Shown piece by piece: positions 50,914 to 59,656 of a stretch of DNA of 64,000 nt. Below the pieces are notes generated by a model. The model was given only the letters and a program-made list of their open reading frames with translations. It was not told where the DNA came from and did not search any database. The DNA lies in assembly GCF_005938085.1 (NCBI RefSeq), contig NZ_SMZK01000001.1, positions 2,604,001 to 2,668,000 on the forward strand, given 5' to 3'. The position numbers and the translations under genes were made by a program. How positions within the stretch are numbered: position 1 is the stretch's first letter; the number at the start of each line of letters is the position of its first letter. The stretch comes from Haloterrigena sp. H1 (GTDB lineage: Archaea; Halobacteriota; Halobacteria; Halobacteriales; Natrialbaceae).

Positions 50914-51093
50914 ATGGCAGCCCTCTTACAGCTGTTCGGTGCGAACCCCCTCGGCGGACTGGTACTTGCAGTCCTCGTCCCGCTCGTCATCGTCGCGTTC
51001 GGAACGTACGTCGGCGTACTGATGGCGCTCCAGTCGTTTTTCGACGCCTCGTCGTGGCAGGAAGCGACTCAGCCCGGCGACGCCGAAGAGTAG
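50914..51093 (+). CDS. Small single-pass membrane protein
   Basis: 59 residues from ATG 50914. One long hydrophobic segment (LGGLVLAVLVPLVIVAFGTY) covers residues 13-32 and extends to about 45, followed by an acidic tail. A TATA-like CGATATATCATATCC lies 20-34 bases upstream. Function not recognised. Confidence 0.6.
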   Translation: MAALLQLFGANPLGGLVLAVLVPLVIVAFGTYVGVLMALQSFFDASSWQEATQPGDAEE

Positions 51094-51163
51094 GTTCGGG
51101 CGATCGGTCGGCTCTCGTCGCGTCGCCGTGGAACTCGAGGCCACCCGCGGGCGAGGGCATCGA

Positions 51164-53017
51164 TCACTGCACGTCCGCGAGCGCCGCTTCGAGTTCGCGA
51201 ACCCCCTCCTTGCCCGTCCGATCGGGGTTCGCCAGCACCCGCACCGGCTGTTCGCCGAGGGAGACGAAGCCCAGATCGAGCCGGTCGGCCGTCTCGCGCA
51301 GGCCGAGGCCGGCGTCGGCATCGCCCGCGACGACCTTCCGGGCGGGGCTCTCGTGGGCGCGCAACCCGAGATCGTAGCCATCGATCGCGTCGGTTAGCTC
51401 GCGTCTGGTCGTTCCCCGGTCGTTCGCGAGATCGGCGATCGCCGCGTCGAGACTCGAGCGCAGCCCCGAGTCGGTCGTCCGATTGATAACGCGCAGGTCG
51501 CGATCGATCAGATCGGACAGGCCCTCGATCTCGTCGGGGTTGCCGGCGCGGACGACCAGCCCCCACTCGCGCTCCCAGCGGCCGAGTTCGGTCGTCTCGA
51601 CGTCGGCCTCGAGCGGGCCCGCGGCCACGGCCACGTCGGGAACGCCTTCGCGGAGCCGTCGCAGGCCGGGCCGAGTGCCGACCGAGAGGTAGCGCGGGTT
51701 TGCGAGCCCGTCGAGCACGCGCGACACGGTCGGGTCGTCCTCGCCGACGCCGAACAGGGTCGGCGGCCGAACGTCCGGCGAGAACAGCGTGGCGGTGACG
51801 GGTTCGCCCGCCTCGAGGTAGTCGGTTTCGGGACCGACTTCGACGACGCCGTCGGCGTCGGCGAGGCTAGTCGTCGCGCCGCTGCCCTTGTCGACAGGGT
51901 AGACGAGCGTGTCGCCGTCGCCGTCGGTGACGAGGCCGACGGGCATGAGCCGATGACGGCCTTCCTCGTAGCGTTCCTGTCGGGCCAGGCGGCCGGCAAC
52001 GGTCGCCGATGCGGGTTCGGAGAGGCCGGCCGCCTCGCGGATCGCCGGCGCGACGAAGGTTCGGAAGACCATCATCGCGGAGACGGGATAGCCCGGAAGG
52101 CCGACGTAGGCTGAGTCGTCTAGCCGGCCGATCAGCATCGGCTTGCCCGGCTTGACGCTCACCCCGTGGAGCAGCAACTCGCCTTGCTCCTCGATGACGC
52201 GGTAGATGACGTCGACCGCGCTCGCGCTGGTCGAGCCCGAGGAGAGCACGAGGTCACATTCGGCGGCGGCCTCGCGGAGGATCCGCTCCATTTCGTCTTG
52301 CTCGTCGCCGGCGTGGGGATAGAGGACGGCCTCGCCGCCCGCGTCCTCGACCCCGGCGGCGATCGTGTAGCTGTTGACGTCGTAGATCTCCCCGCGCTCG
52401 CTCGCGAGGGCCTCGCCCGGTCGCACGAGTTCGTCGCCGGTCGAGACGATGCCGACGCGTGGCTTGGCTCTGACTGGCACCTCGTCGACCCCCAGCGCCG
52501 ACAGCAGGCCGATATCACGGGGCGTGATCTGTGTCCCGGGACCGAGCGCGCGCTCGCCTGCGGCGACGTCCGCGCCGGCGAACATGACGTTGTCGCCGGG
52601 GGCGACCGCGGTCCGGACCAGCACATCGTCACCCTCCGGATCCATGTCTGTGCGCTCGACCGGGACCATCGCGTCGGCACCGTCGGGCATCACTGCACCG
52701 GTCGAAATCTCGGCGGCTTGCCCCTCCTCGAGCGCGACGTCCGGTTCCTCGCCGGCGTGGACCTCGCCGACGATTTCGAGCCGGGCAGGATCGGCCTCGT
52801 CCGCGCCGAACGTGTCTCGCGCCCGGAGCGCGTAGCCGTCGAGGCTCGCCCGGTCGAACCCCGGGACGTCGAGTTCGGCGTCGAGTCGCGCCACCAGCAC
52901 CCGGCCTCGCGCCTCCGCGAGCGGGACGCGTTCGATACCGGCCTCGAGGGCCAGCGAGTCGATCGCCTCGCGTGCCTCTGCGGGGGTGGCGAGATCACGA
53001 AACTCCTTGCGATTCAT
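51164..53017 (-). CDS. moeA: MoeA molybdopterin molybdotransferase fused to a periplasmic-binding-like domain
   Basis: 617 residues against about 400 for MoeA alone. Residues 1-400 are MoeA: VPGFDRASLDGYALRA, STGAVMPDGADAMVPVE, GIVSTGDELV, LSSGSTSASAVDVIYRV and VGLPGYPVSAMMVF. Residues 405-617 form a binding-protein fold (LYSVGTRPGLRRL-like start, GNPDEIEGLSDLIDRDLRVINR, GYDLGLRAHESPARKVVAGDADAGLG), like that in MoeA/ModE-type fusions sensing molybdate. It inserts molybdenum or tungsten into molybdopterin. A second moeA is at 57871. Confidence 0.92.
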   Translation of the reverse strand: MNRKEFRDLATPAEAREAIDSLALEAGIERVPLAEARGRVLVARLDAELDVPGFDRASLDGYALRARDTFGADEADPARLEIVGEVHAGEEPDVALEEGQAAEISTGAVMPDGADAMVPVERTDMDPEGDDVLVRTAVAPGDNVMFAGADVAAGERALGPGTQITPRDIGLLSALGVDEVPVRAKPRVGIVSTGDELVRPGEALASERGEIYDVNSYTIAAGVEDAGGEAVLYPHAGDEQDEMERILREAAAECDLVLSSGSTSASAVDVIYRVIEEQGELLLHGVSVKPGKPMLIGRLDDSAYVGLPGYPVSAMMVFRTFVAPAIREAAGLSEPASATVAGRLARQERYEEGRHRLMPVGLVTDGDGDTLVYPVDKGSGATTSLADADGVVEVGPETDYLEAGEPVTATLFSPDVRPPTLFGVGEDDPTVSRVLDGLANPRYLSVGTRPGLRRLREGVPDVAVAAGPLEADVETTELGRWEREWGLVVRAGNPDEIEGLSDLIDRDLRVINRTTDSGLRSSLDAAIADLANDRGTTRRELTDAIDGYDLGLRAHESPARKVVAGDADAGLGLRETADRLDLGFVSLGEQPVRVLANPDRTGKEGVRELEAALADVQ

Positions 53018-53462
53018 AGCGGCACTTCGCGTGCCGGGGGTAAAAACGTCGGTCTCCCGAGTCTGAGACCTGCGTGCGGAGTCCGCTACCGTACCTAGCG
53101 CGCCACTTCTCCTGGACACTGAACGGATCGTCAATGGGAGTTCTGGATGGTGCAACAGTTGACTCAAAGACAGTAGTCCGACTACATCGTACATCGACCC
53201 GCAGGGCTGGCGATAACGGCGCAATAGCACCGCTGAAACACGTATGTCAGATGGGGAAGGGTGCCGAAATGGGCTTACTGTACGTATAGTAACGGCATCG
53301 GTTGCTGGAGGGGAGGTATGGAGAAACGCGGTCGACGGACCTCTCTCCGCGCCGTGAAAACGGCCGAGACTGGACGTTTGCGTGCTCGAGCGATGGGAGC
53401 ACAATGGCCTGCGGTGGGCGGCGAGTCGGTGGTCGATCGCGGAACCGAGGGATGCTCGAGTG
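53018..53462. other. 445-base intergenic region of lower GC
   Basis: No supported gene; short frames are not protein-like. The region upstream of the acyltransferase is more AT-rich than neighbours (around 53100-53330) and may hold its promoter. No repeat or RNA recognised. Confidence 0.5.
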
Positions 53463-54575
53463 ATGACTGATCGCATCTACAGCATCGATTCGGTGCGAAT
53501 AATCGCAATGGCGTTCGTCGTTGCGATTCACACGGACCCGTTCAGGGGGCTCGGAGCGACCGGGAACATGGTGAATTTTCTGATCGACTCGGTTGCACGA
53601 TTCGTGGTTCCGTTCTTCTTCATGACATCAGGGTATTTTTTCGCCCGCAAAACCGCCCGTCGTGAACTGACCGACTATTTCACCGATCGAGTGACCACGA
53701 TCACATCGCTATACGCGGCCGGGCTGTTGCTCTCCGCGCCAGTTTTCCTCGCGGGAACGGCTGTGCGTGCAGGCGCCGAAAACAGGGATATCATCCGTAG
53801 CAGTGCGCTCAAACTAACCGAATTCGTGTCTCCGCCCGCGCTACTATACTACGGGACGTCGGTATCCGAGATCCTCTGGTTTCTCCCGGCCCTCCTTCTC
53901 TCGCTCACGTTCGTGTCACTCTTCGTTCGGATCGACAAGACGGACTATCTGGTTCCAATTTCGCTCGTATTCCACGTGATCGGACTTTTGGGTGCGAGTT
54001 ATACGATGTTCGTGGACATCCCGTTCGAGATCAGAGATGCGCTATTCTTCGGGTTCTTTTACACGAGCCTCGGCTACGCAATCTACTCGCGCGACTGGCA
54101 GCCAGATCCCGAGCGGAGCACGCACTATCTTGTGGCAACCGTCATGTTCGGCGTGTTCCATCTCGGTGAACGATACGTCCTCGGATACGTTCTCACGGGT
54201 GAGACGTTCGCTCAGGGGGTCTACACGGCGAGTTATACGATCGGAACCGCACTGTTTACCTTGTCATTATTTCTGTTCCTTCTCTCGAGGCCGGAGCTCG
54301 GACGGTCGACGCCGTTACCGTCGTGGGGAAACTATGCCGTCGGTATCTATATCGCCCACCCCGCGGTGTTATACCCGCTGCAGCGGATCGGTGAGGCGCT
54401 GGAGGTGCTAGGCTATGGAATTCGAAGCACGCTCCTGTGGCATCTCACGTTGACGCCGCTCACTTTCTTCGGAGCCGCACTCGTCTACGTCGCAGCACGC
54501 AGAGTCGGCGTCAATGAGCGGTGGAGAACCTACCGACCGCGAGTGCGATCGGCGTCAGATCGCGACTCGAGCTAG
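53463..54575 (+). CDS. Acyltransferase 3 family membrane protein
   Basis: 370 residues. About ten hydrophobic segments. The N-terminal SIDSVRIIAMAFVVAIHTDPF holds the family histidine, and RFVVPFFFMTSGYFFARK and YAVGIYIAHPAVLYPLQRIG are typical of acyltransferase-3 enzymes that O-acylate surface sugars. Codon use and base composition are noticeably more AT-rich than adjacent genes, so recent acquisition is likely. Its substrate is unknown; no glycan genes adjoin it. Confidence 0.85.
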   Translation: MTDRIYSIDSVRIIAMAFVVAIHTDPFRGLGATGNMVNFLIDSVARFVVPFFFMTSGYFFARKTARRELTDYFTDRVTTITSLYAAGLLLSAPVFLAGTAVRAGAENRDIIRSSALKLTEFVSPPALLYYGTSVSEILWFLPALLLSLTFVSLFVRIDKTDYLVPISLVFHVIGLLGASYTMFVDIPFEIRDALFFGFFYTSLGYAIYSRDWQPDPERSTHYLVATVMFGVFHLGERYVLGYVLTGETFAQGVYTASYTIGTALFTLSLFLFLLSRPELGRSTPLPSWGNYAVGIYIAHPAVLYPLQRIGEALEVLGYGIRSTLLWHLTLTPLTFFGAALVYVAARRVGVNERWRTYRPRVRSASDRDSS

Positions 54576-54675
54576 GCGGAACACTCGAAGCTCGGAAGAT
54601 GGTACCCGGATTCGGTCTACTGCGTCAGAGAGGGGTGCATTCTGACCGAGCCGTCCCGACATATGAGCGCCTTTA

Positions 54676-56178
54676 GTGCCGAATCACGAACGGACCCTCG
54701 TGGCTGTTCGCTCGAGAGATATCCCGAATCCCGTCCGATGGCTGTTGCTCGCGGTGGGCTACCTGCTGGCACGGGCCGGTGTGATCGACCGGCGACGCGC
54801 CGAGCGGACGACCGACCTCGCCTGGCCCCGCATCGTCACGGGGATCGCGCGGATGTCGAAGTCCGCGGCGGACGTCGCGATGGTCGGGATCGCCCTCGGC
54901 CCGGCAGCGATCGCCGGCGTCGGGCTCGCGACGCCGTACTGGGGGCTTGCCTTTGCAGTCGGTGGCGGTGTCGCCGGTGCGACCATCAGTCTGGTCTCCC
55001 AGCGATACAGTGGCGGGACCGCCGCGGGACTCTCGCTCGCGGTGACGACGAGTAGCATCATCGTCGCCGCGGTCTTACTGCCGCTCGCTGCCGTCTACGG
55101 GATGGGCGCTGAGAGACTGATCGGGGTCATCGGCAACGATCCCACTGCGATCGCCTTCGGCGCGGACTACCTCCGCGTCGTCGCCGTCGGCGTCCCGCTC
55201 GCGGGGCTGAACCTCATCGCTAGTCGGACACTCGTCGGTGCGGACGACGCGTGGACGCCGATGGTGCTCCGGGCGGGCGGCGCAGTCGTCAACGTGGCGC
55301 TCAACGCGGTGTTGCTCTTCGTCCTCGAGTTGGGCGTCGTCGGCGCGGCAATCGGCACGGTCGTCGCGAACGGCCTCGTGCTGGCGGCGTTCGCGGTCGG
55401 CTTCACGTTCGGCCGACTGCCGCTGATCGGTACGTTCCCCGTCACGGTCAGTATCGCGTGGCCGTTCGCGACAGTCGGTGAAATCCGCGACGTACTCAGC
55501 ATCGGGACGCCGCTGGTGTTTACCAACGTCGCACGGCGGGCCGCCCAGTTCCCGATGCTCGCGATCGTCGCGCTCTTCGGCCCGAACGTCCTCGCCGCCT
55601 ACGTCGTCGCCCGGCGCGTCCGAGACCTGATGGACACGCCCGGTTGGGGGTTCTCGCTTGCCTCGAGCAGTCTGGTCGGCCAGGAACTGGGCACCGGTGA
55701 CGAAGGGGACGCCGACGCCTACGGCCGCGAGGTGCTCTGGTTTGGTACCGGCGTCTACCTCGTCAGCGGGGCGCTCGTCCTCGTCTTCGCCGAGCGGGTC
55801 GGTCGCCTGTTCGTGTCCGATCCATCGATTCTGCCGCTCGTGACAGCCTTTATCGCCGTCGCGTGTGTCAGCGTCGTCTTCCGCGGCATCAGCGGCGGCG
55901 CGACCGGGCCGCTCCGCGCCAGCGGCGACACCCGCTGGCCGTTCTACGGGCAGGTACTCGGGCTGTATGGCTTCGCGCTTCCCGTCGCCTTGGTCGGTGC
56001 CGTCTCGATTCCAGTTCCGTACCTCAAGGCCGTGACGCCGCTCGGAATCGGCGCGCTCTACGCTGCGTTGCTCCTCGAGACGTTCGTCCCCGCCGCGGTC
56101 ACGTACTACCGGTTTACGACCGGCCGCTGGAAGACCATCAGCCGTGCGTATCGGCCCGATTCGTCGGCGGGCGACTAA
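54676..56178 (+). CDS. MATE family efflux transporter
   Basis: 500 residues from a GTG at 54676. Twelve hydrophobic segments in two halves. GLATPYWGLAFAVGGGVAGATISLVSQRYSGG (shown over two halves of the motif) and the second-half equivalent SSLVGQELGTGDEGDADAYG mark the MATE fold. It exports cationic drugs or metabolites against Na+ or H+. An upstream ATG is out of frame. Composition returns to GC-rich after the acyltransferase. Confidence 0.9.
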   Translation: MPNHERTLVAVRSRDIPNPVRWLLLAVGYLLARAGVIDRRRAERTTDLAWPRIVTGIARMSKSAADVAMVGIALGPAAIAGVGLATPYWGLAFAVGGGVAGATISLVSQRYSGGTAAGLSLAVTTSSIIVAAVLLPLAAVYGMGAERLIGVIGNDPTAIAFGADYLRVVAVGVPLAGLNLIASRTLVGADDAWTPMVLRAGGAVVNVALNAVLLFVLELGVVGAAIGTVVANGLVLAAFAVGFTFGRLPLIGTFPVTVSIAWPFATVGEIRDVLSIGTPLVFTNVARRAAQFPMLAIVALFGPNVLAAYVVARRVRDLMDTPGWGFSLASSSLVGQELGTGDEGDADAYGREVLWFGTGVYLVSGALVLVFAERVGRLFVSDPSILPLVTAFIAVACVSVVFRGISGGATGPLRASGDTRWPFYGQVLGLYGFALPVALVGAVSIPVPYLKAVTPLGIGALYAALLLETFVPAAVTYYRFTTGRWKTISRAYRPDSSAGD

Positions 56179-56232
56179 CTGCTAGCTGTCTCGGGCGGAA
56201 CGATTACAATCCCGCTGCTGGTTGCACCTGGT

Positions 56233-57360
56233 ATGTCACGGCTTGCCGAATCCGACCGCGAGCGCATCGCCGCCCTCTTCGAGCGCCACCTCGAGGTCGG
56301 GCTCCACCACGGGGCACAGCTGGCCGTCTTCGTCGACGGCGAGCTCGTCATCGACCTCGCGGGCGGCACGACTGGTCCCGACGGCGACGCAGAGACCCAC
56401 GAAACGCGTCACGTTCTCTTTTCGTGTACGAAACCCTACGCCGCAGTGACGCTGCACTCGCTAGTCGAGGAGGGCGCACTCGCGTACGACGATCGGGTGG
56501 TCGACCACTGGCCCGAATTCGCCGACGCAGGCACCGACAAGGCCGAGATCTCCGTTCGACAGGTGCTCAGTCACACGGCGGGCCTACAAAAGAGCACGAT
56601 CGACGGCCGGCCGACCGCCTGGAGCGACTGGGACGCCGTCATCGAGACGCTCGAGGAACAGGACCCGCTCTCGCCGCCGGGCGAGGTGCCGGCCTATCAC
56701 GCGCTGACGTTCGGCTGGCTGGTCGGCGAACTCGTCCGCCGCGTCTCCGGCACGCCGATCGAACGTGCTGCCGCCGATCGTGTCTTCGGGCCACTCGAGA
56801 TGGACCACACCGGTATCGGCCTCCGGGACGAGGAGGACGACGACGTGGCGACGGTGGTCGGCTTCGAGCCGTTCGACCGCTGTCGGGACCCCGGTGAAGG
56901 ACTCGGCGACAACGCCGCGGTCGCGGCCCCGTTCAACGCCGAACAGGTCCACCGGGCGGTGGTCCCCGCAGCCAACGGGGTCGGCACCGCGCGGGACATG
57001 GCCCGCTTTTATGCCTGTCTGGCCAACGGCGGCGAACTCGAAGGAACCCGACTCCTCGAGTCCGAGACCGTCGAGCGGATGACCCGGCTCGCAGCCGAGA
57101 CGGAATCCGACGGGACGCTCGACCGCGAGGCACGGTTCGCGCTCGGCTTCTGGAAAGGCGGAACGACGGTCGCACCCTACGGCTCGCTCTCCCCCGAGCA
57201 CGTCTTCGGCCACGCTGGCCTCGGGAGCAGCGTCGGCTGGGCCGACCCCGAGGAGAACATCGGCTTTGCGTACGTTACCAACGGGGTCCGCGACGGCACC
57301 TACGAACACCTCGCCCGGGTGAACGCGCTGGCCGATGCCGTTCGGCTTGCGCTGCGGTAA
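56233..57360 (+). CDS. Serine hydrolase, class C beta-lactamase/EstB family
   Basis: 375 residues. The nucleophile SxxK motif is SCTK (in HVLFSCTKPYAAV, about residue 65). The second motif reads YHA (PAYHALTFGWLVGELV), as in EstB-type esterases, and GHAGLGSSVGW is the third. Members are esterases, D-aminopeptidases or lactonases rather than true beta-lactamases. No signal peptide; cytoplasmic. 54 bases after the MATE gene on the same strand. Confidence 0.9.
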   Translation: MSRLAESDRERIAALFERHLEVGLHHGAQLAVFVDGELVIDLAGGTTGPDGDAETHETRHVLFSCTKPYAAVTLHSLVEEGALAYDDRVVDHWPEFADAGTDKAEISVRQVLSHTAGLQKSTIDGRPTAWSDWDAVIETLEEQDPLSPPGEVPAYHALTFGWLVGELVRRVSGTPIERAAADRVFGPLEMDHTGIGLRDEEDDDVATVVGFEPFDRCRDPGEGLGDNAAVAAPFNAEQVHRAVVPAANGVGTARDMARFYACLANGGELEGTRLLESETVERMTRLAAETESDGTLDREARFALGFWKGGTTVAPYGSLSPEHVFGHAGLGSSVGWADPEENIGFAYVTNGVRDGTYEHLARVNALADAVRLALR

Positions 57361-57444
57361 GTATCCGGACTTCTGTCGATCACGTTCGGCACAGTCACCG
57401 ACCTGTCGTGTAGAAATGCCGGACCGTCGGTCCAGCAGACCGTC

Positions 57445-57795
57445 TCAGGCCTTCGACGAAAGATGCCCGGCAAAAGTCTGGAACAGGATCGTCTCCTCGG
57501 GAACGTAGAACGTGTCCGTGGCGAACTCGTAAACGTTCTCGGGGGTTTCGGCTTCCCAGACGATGTAGGCGAACTCGTCCTCGACGGTCTCTTGTTGCAT
57601 GTCGATCGTGGCCTCCTCGTGATCGAACTCCGCGAAGAGGTCCTCGAAGAGCCCCTCGATCTCCTCGAGGCCACGGAACGTCCCCATGTTCGTCACGATT
57701 ACCGACTCGTCGGTGTAGTCCTCCATAACGGCCTCGAGGTCTTGCTCGCCGAATGCCGTCAGGTGGTGGTCGAGTACGTCGTCAGTCGTTGTCAT
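57445..57795 (-). CDS. SnoaL/NTF2-like protein
   Basis: 116 residues. The cone-shaped NTF2 fold pattern is readable: an N-terminal helix pair (VLDHHLTAFGEQDLEAVMEDYTDESVIV), GTFRGLEEIEGLFEDLFAEF, and strands including YIVWEAETPENVYEFATDTF. These proteins can be isomerases, cyclases or simply binding domains, so no activity is assigned. Short monocistronic gene convergent with the esterase. Confidence 0.85.
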   Translation of the reverse strand: MTTTDDVLDHHLTAFGEQDLEAVMEDYTDESVIVTNMGTFRGLEEIEGLFEDLFAEFDHEEATIDMQQETVEDEFAYIVWEAETPENVYEFATDTFYVPEETILFQTFAGHLSSKA

Positions 57796-57870
57796 TTGGA
57801 TCCCTCAATGAGGGTTGGCAACACATGTCGATATCAAGGTTGTGGAAGAACGAACCCCTCTCGAGGGGTG

Positions 57871-59181
57871 TTACGGATTGACTTCCCAGTTCTCGACGGC
57901 CACCGTCTCGCCGGCCGGAATCCCCTCGCGGTCGTCGTCGACGACGACCCAGCCGTCAGCCAGCGCAACGCTCGAGAGCACGCCCGACCCGCTCGCCCGT
58001 GTCGGAATCGCCGTGTACGCGGGTTCGTCGCGCTCTAGGTCGTCCTCATCGCGGGCCTCGAGGCGCACCCGTGCGAACGTCCGTGTGCCGGGTTCGCTTG
58101 GGATCTTGCGCTCGAGTCGAGCCTGCGTCGTCGGGTGGGGATCGGGCGTCGTGCCCTCGAGCCAGCGCAGCGTCGGCCGGAGGAACTGGACGGCGTTGAT
58201 GATACAGGCGACGGGATACCCCGGCAGCGCGAGCACGGGCGTGTCCTCGACGATCCCCAGACAGACGGGATGGCCGGGTTTGAGCCCGACGCCGTGGACC
58301 AGCACCTCGCCTACGTCGTCGATTACCTCCGGTAGTAGGTCCCGCTCGCCGACCGAGGAGCCCCCGGTCGTGACGACCACGTCCTTCGTCAGGTCGCGCT
58401 GGATGGCCACGCGCAGTGACTCGGGGTCGTCGGTGACCACGTCGCGGTACGTGGCGCGAGCGCCCCAGCGCTGGGCCAGCCGCGAGACGGTGAGCCCGTT
58501 GGTCTCGACCACCTCGCCGGGATCGGGCTCGGCCTCGACCAGTTCCTCGCCGGTCGGAATCACGCCGACCGTGGGTCGCTGGGCGACTGCGACCTGTCCG
58601 TACCCCGCCGACCGCAGCAGGCCCAGATCCGACGGCCGAAGCCGGTGGCCAGCCTCGTAGAGTGCCTGACCTTCCTCGACGTCTTCACCGATCGGCGCGA
58701 CGTTTTCGCCCTCCGCGAGAGCGTCTTCGACCTCGAGTTCGCCGAGCGCTTCGCGTTCGGTAACGCGTTCGATCATAACGACGGCGTCGGCACCCTCGGG
58801 GAGGGCGCTGCCGGTGTGAACCCGCGCGGCTGTTTCCGGCTCGATACGGTCGGCAGTCGTGTGCTGGTCATCGGACGCGTCATCGGGCTCGACGAGTCGC
58901 AACACTTCGGGCGAGCGCTCACTGGCCCCGAACGTGTCCGCGGCCCGGACGGCATAGCCGTCCATCGCCGCCCGCCGATAGTGGGGGACGTTTCGGGCGG
59001 CCGTAACGGGCGCAGCGAGGGCCCGACCGTCCGCACGCGCGACGTCGACGGTTTCGGTCCCACACGGCACGTCGGCGTCCCCACGGTCTGCGACAGCCTC
59101 TCTGAGAATTCGGCGCGCCTCGTCGACCGGTGTCCGCATCTTGAACCCGGCCTCCGTACGCTCGCGGTCGGCACCTTCCAT
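57871..59181 (-). CDS. moeA: MoeA molybdopterin molybdotransferase (second copy)
   Basis: 436 residues from MEGADRER; ATGs at 59208 and at MRTPVDEARR are possible alternatives. NVPHYRRAAMDGYAVRAADTFG, HTGSALPEGADAVVMIERVT, VGVIPTGEELVEAEPD, VVTTGGSSVGERDLLPEV and LALPGYPVACIINA are MoeA landmarks, as is the C-terminal domain IV. It lacks the binding-protein extension seen in the copy at 51164. Archaea commonly keep two MoeA, perhaps for Mo and W or for different enzymes. Confidence 0.93.
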   Translation of the reverse strand: MEGADRERTEAGFKMRTPVDEARRILREAVADRGDADVPCGTETVDVARADGRALAAPVTAARNVPHYRRAAMDGYAVRAADTFGASERSPEVLRLVEPDDASDDQHTTADRIEPETAARVHTGSALPEGADAVVMIERVTEREALGELEVEDALAEGENVAPIGEDVEEGQALYEAGHRLRPSDLGLLRSAGYGQVAVAQRPTVGVIPTGEELVEAEPDPGEVVETNGLTVSRLAQRWGARATYRDVVTDDPESLRVAIQRDLTKDVVVTTGGSSVGERDLLPEVIDDVGEVLVHGVGLKPGHPVCLGIVEDTPVLALPGYPVACIINAVQFLRPTLRWLEGTTPDPHPTTQARLERKIPSEPGTRTFARVRLEARDEDDLERDEPAYTAIPTRASGSGVLSSVALADGWVVVDDDREGIPAGETVAVENWEVNP

Positions 59182-59283
59182 ACCGTGACTCGAGTCGCCG
59201 GACGGCAAAAGCGTGGGGGGCTATTTGGGCAGGAAATCGCCGCGACCGCGGGGTTTTTCGTATCGGCGTTCGAACCTGTATCC

Positions 59284-59646
59284 ATGTCAGCGCTCCGCGA
59301 CGCGTTGCGGGATCTCTCCGAGGACATCTTTTTCGATCTGCTCGAGAGCGAGGACGCCTACCTGCTCGTCCTCGATGTCCCCGGAGTCTCCGCCGAGTCG
59401 CTCGACCTCGCGATCGAGGACGGTCGCATCTCCATCGATGCCACTCGGGACAAGGAGCCGACCGACGACTACCAGTACATCGAGGAGAACCGCTCGCTCT
59501 TTCTCGATGTCGACCTCCCGCTGCCCGACGACGCATCCGATGCCAACGCCGAGGCGACGGTCGATCGAGGCGTCCTCGAGTTAGTCCTGCCGAAACGAGG
59601 CGCCAGCGACGAGACGACGATCGAGATCGTCGACGAGGACGCCTAA
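59284..59646 (+). CDS. Hsp20/alpha-crystallin family small chaperone
   Basis: 120 residues. The alpha-crystallin domain covers most of the protein: AYLLVLDVPGVSAESLDLAIEDGRISIDA, then FLDVDLPLPDDASDANAEATVDRGVLELVLPK (A-x-x-x-x-G-V-L-x-(L/I)-x-x-P signature). Small heat-shock proteins bind unfolding proteins without ATP. Start at the ATG where the domain begins. It precedes the AarF-type kinase by 10 bases. Confidence 0.9.
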   Translation: MSALRDALRDLSEDIFFDLLESEDAYLLVLDVPGVSAESLDLAIEDGRISIDATRDKEPTDDYQYIEENRSLFLDVDLPLPDDASDANAEATVDRGVLELVLPKRGASDETTIEIVDEDA

Positions 59647-59656
59647 CACGGGGTGA

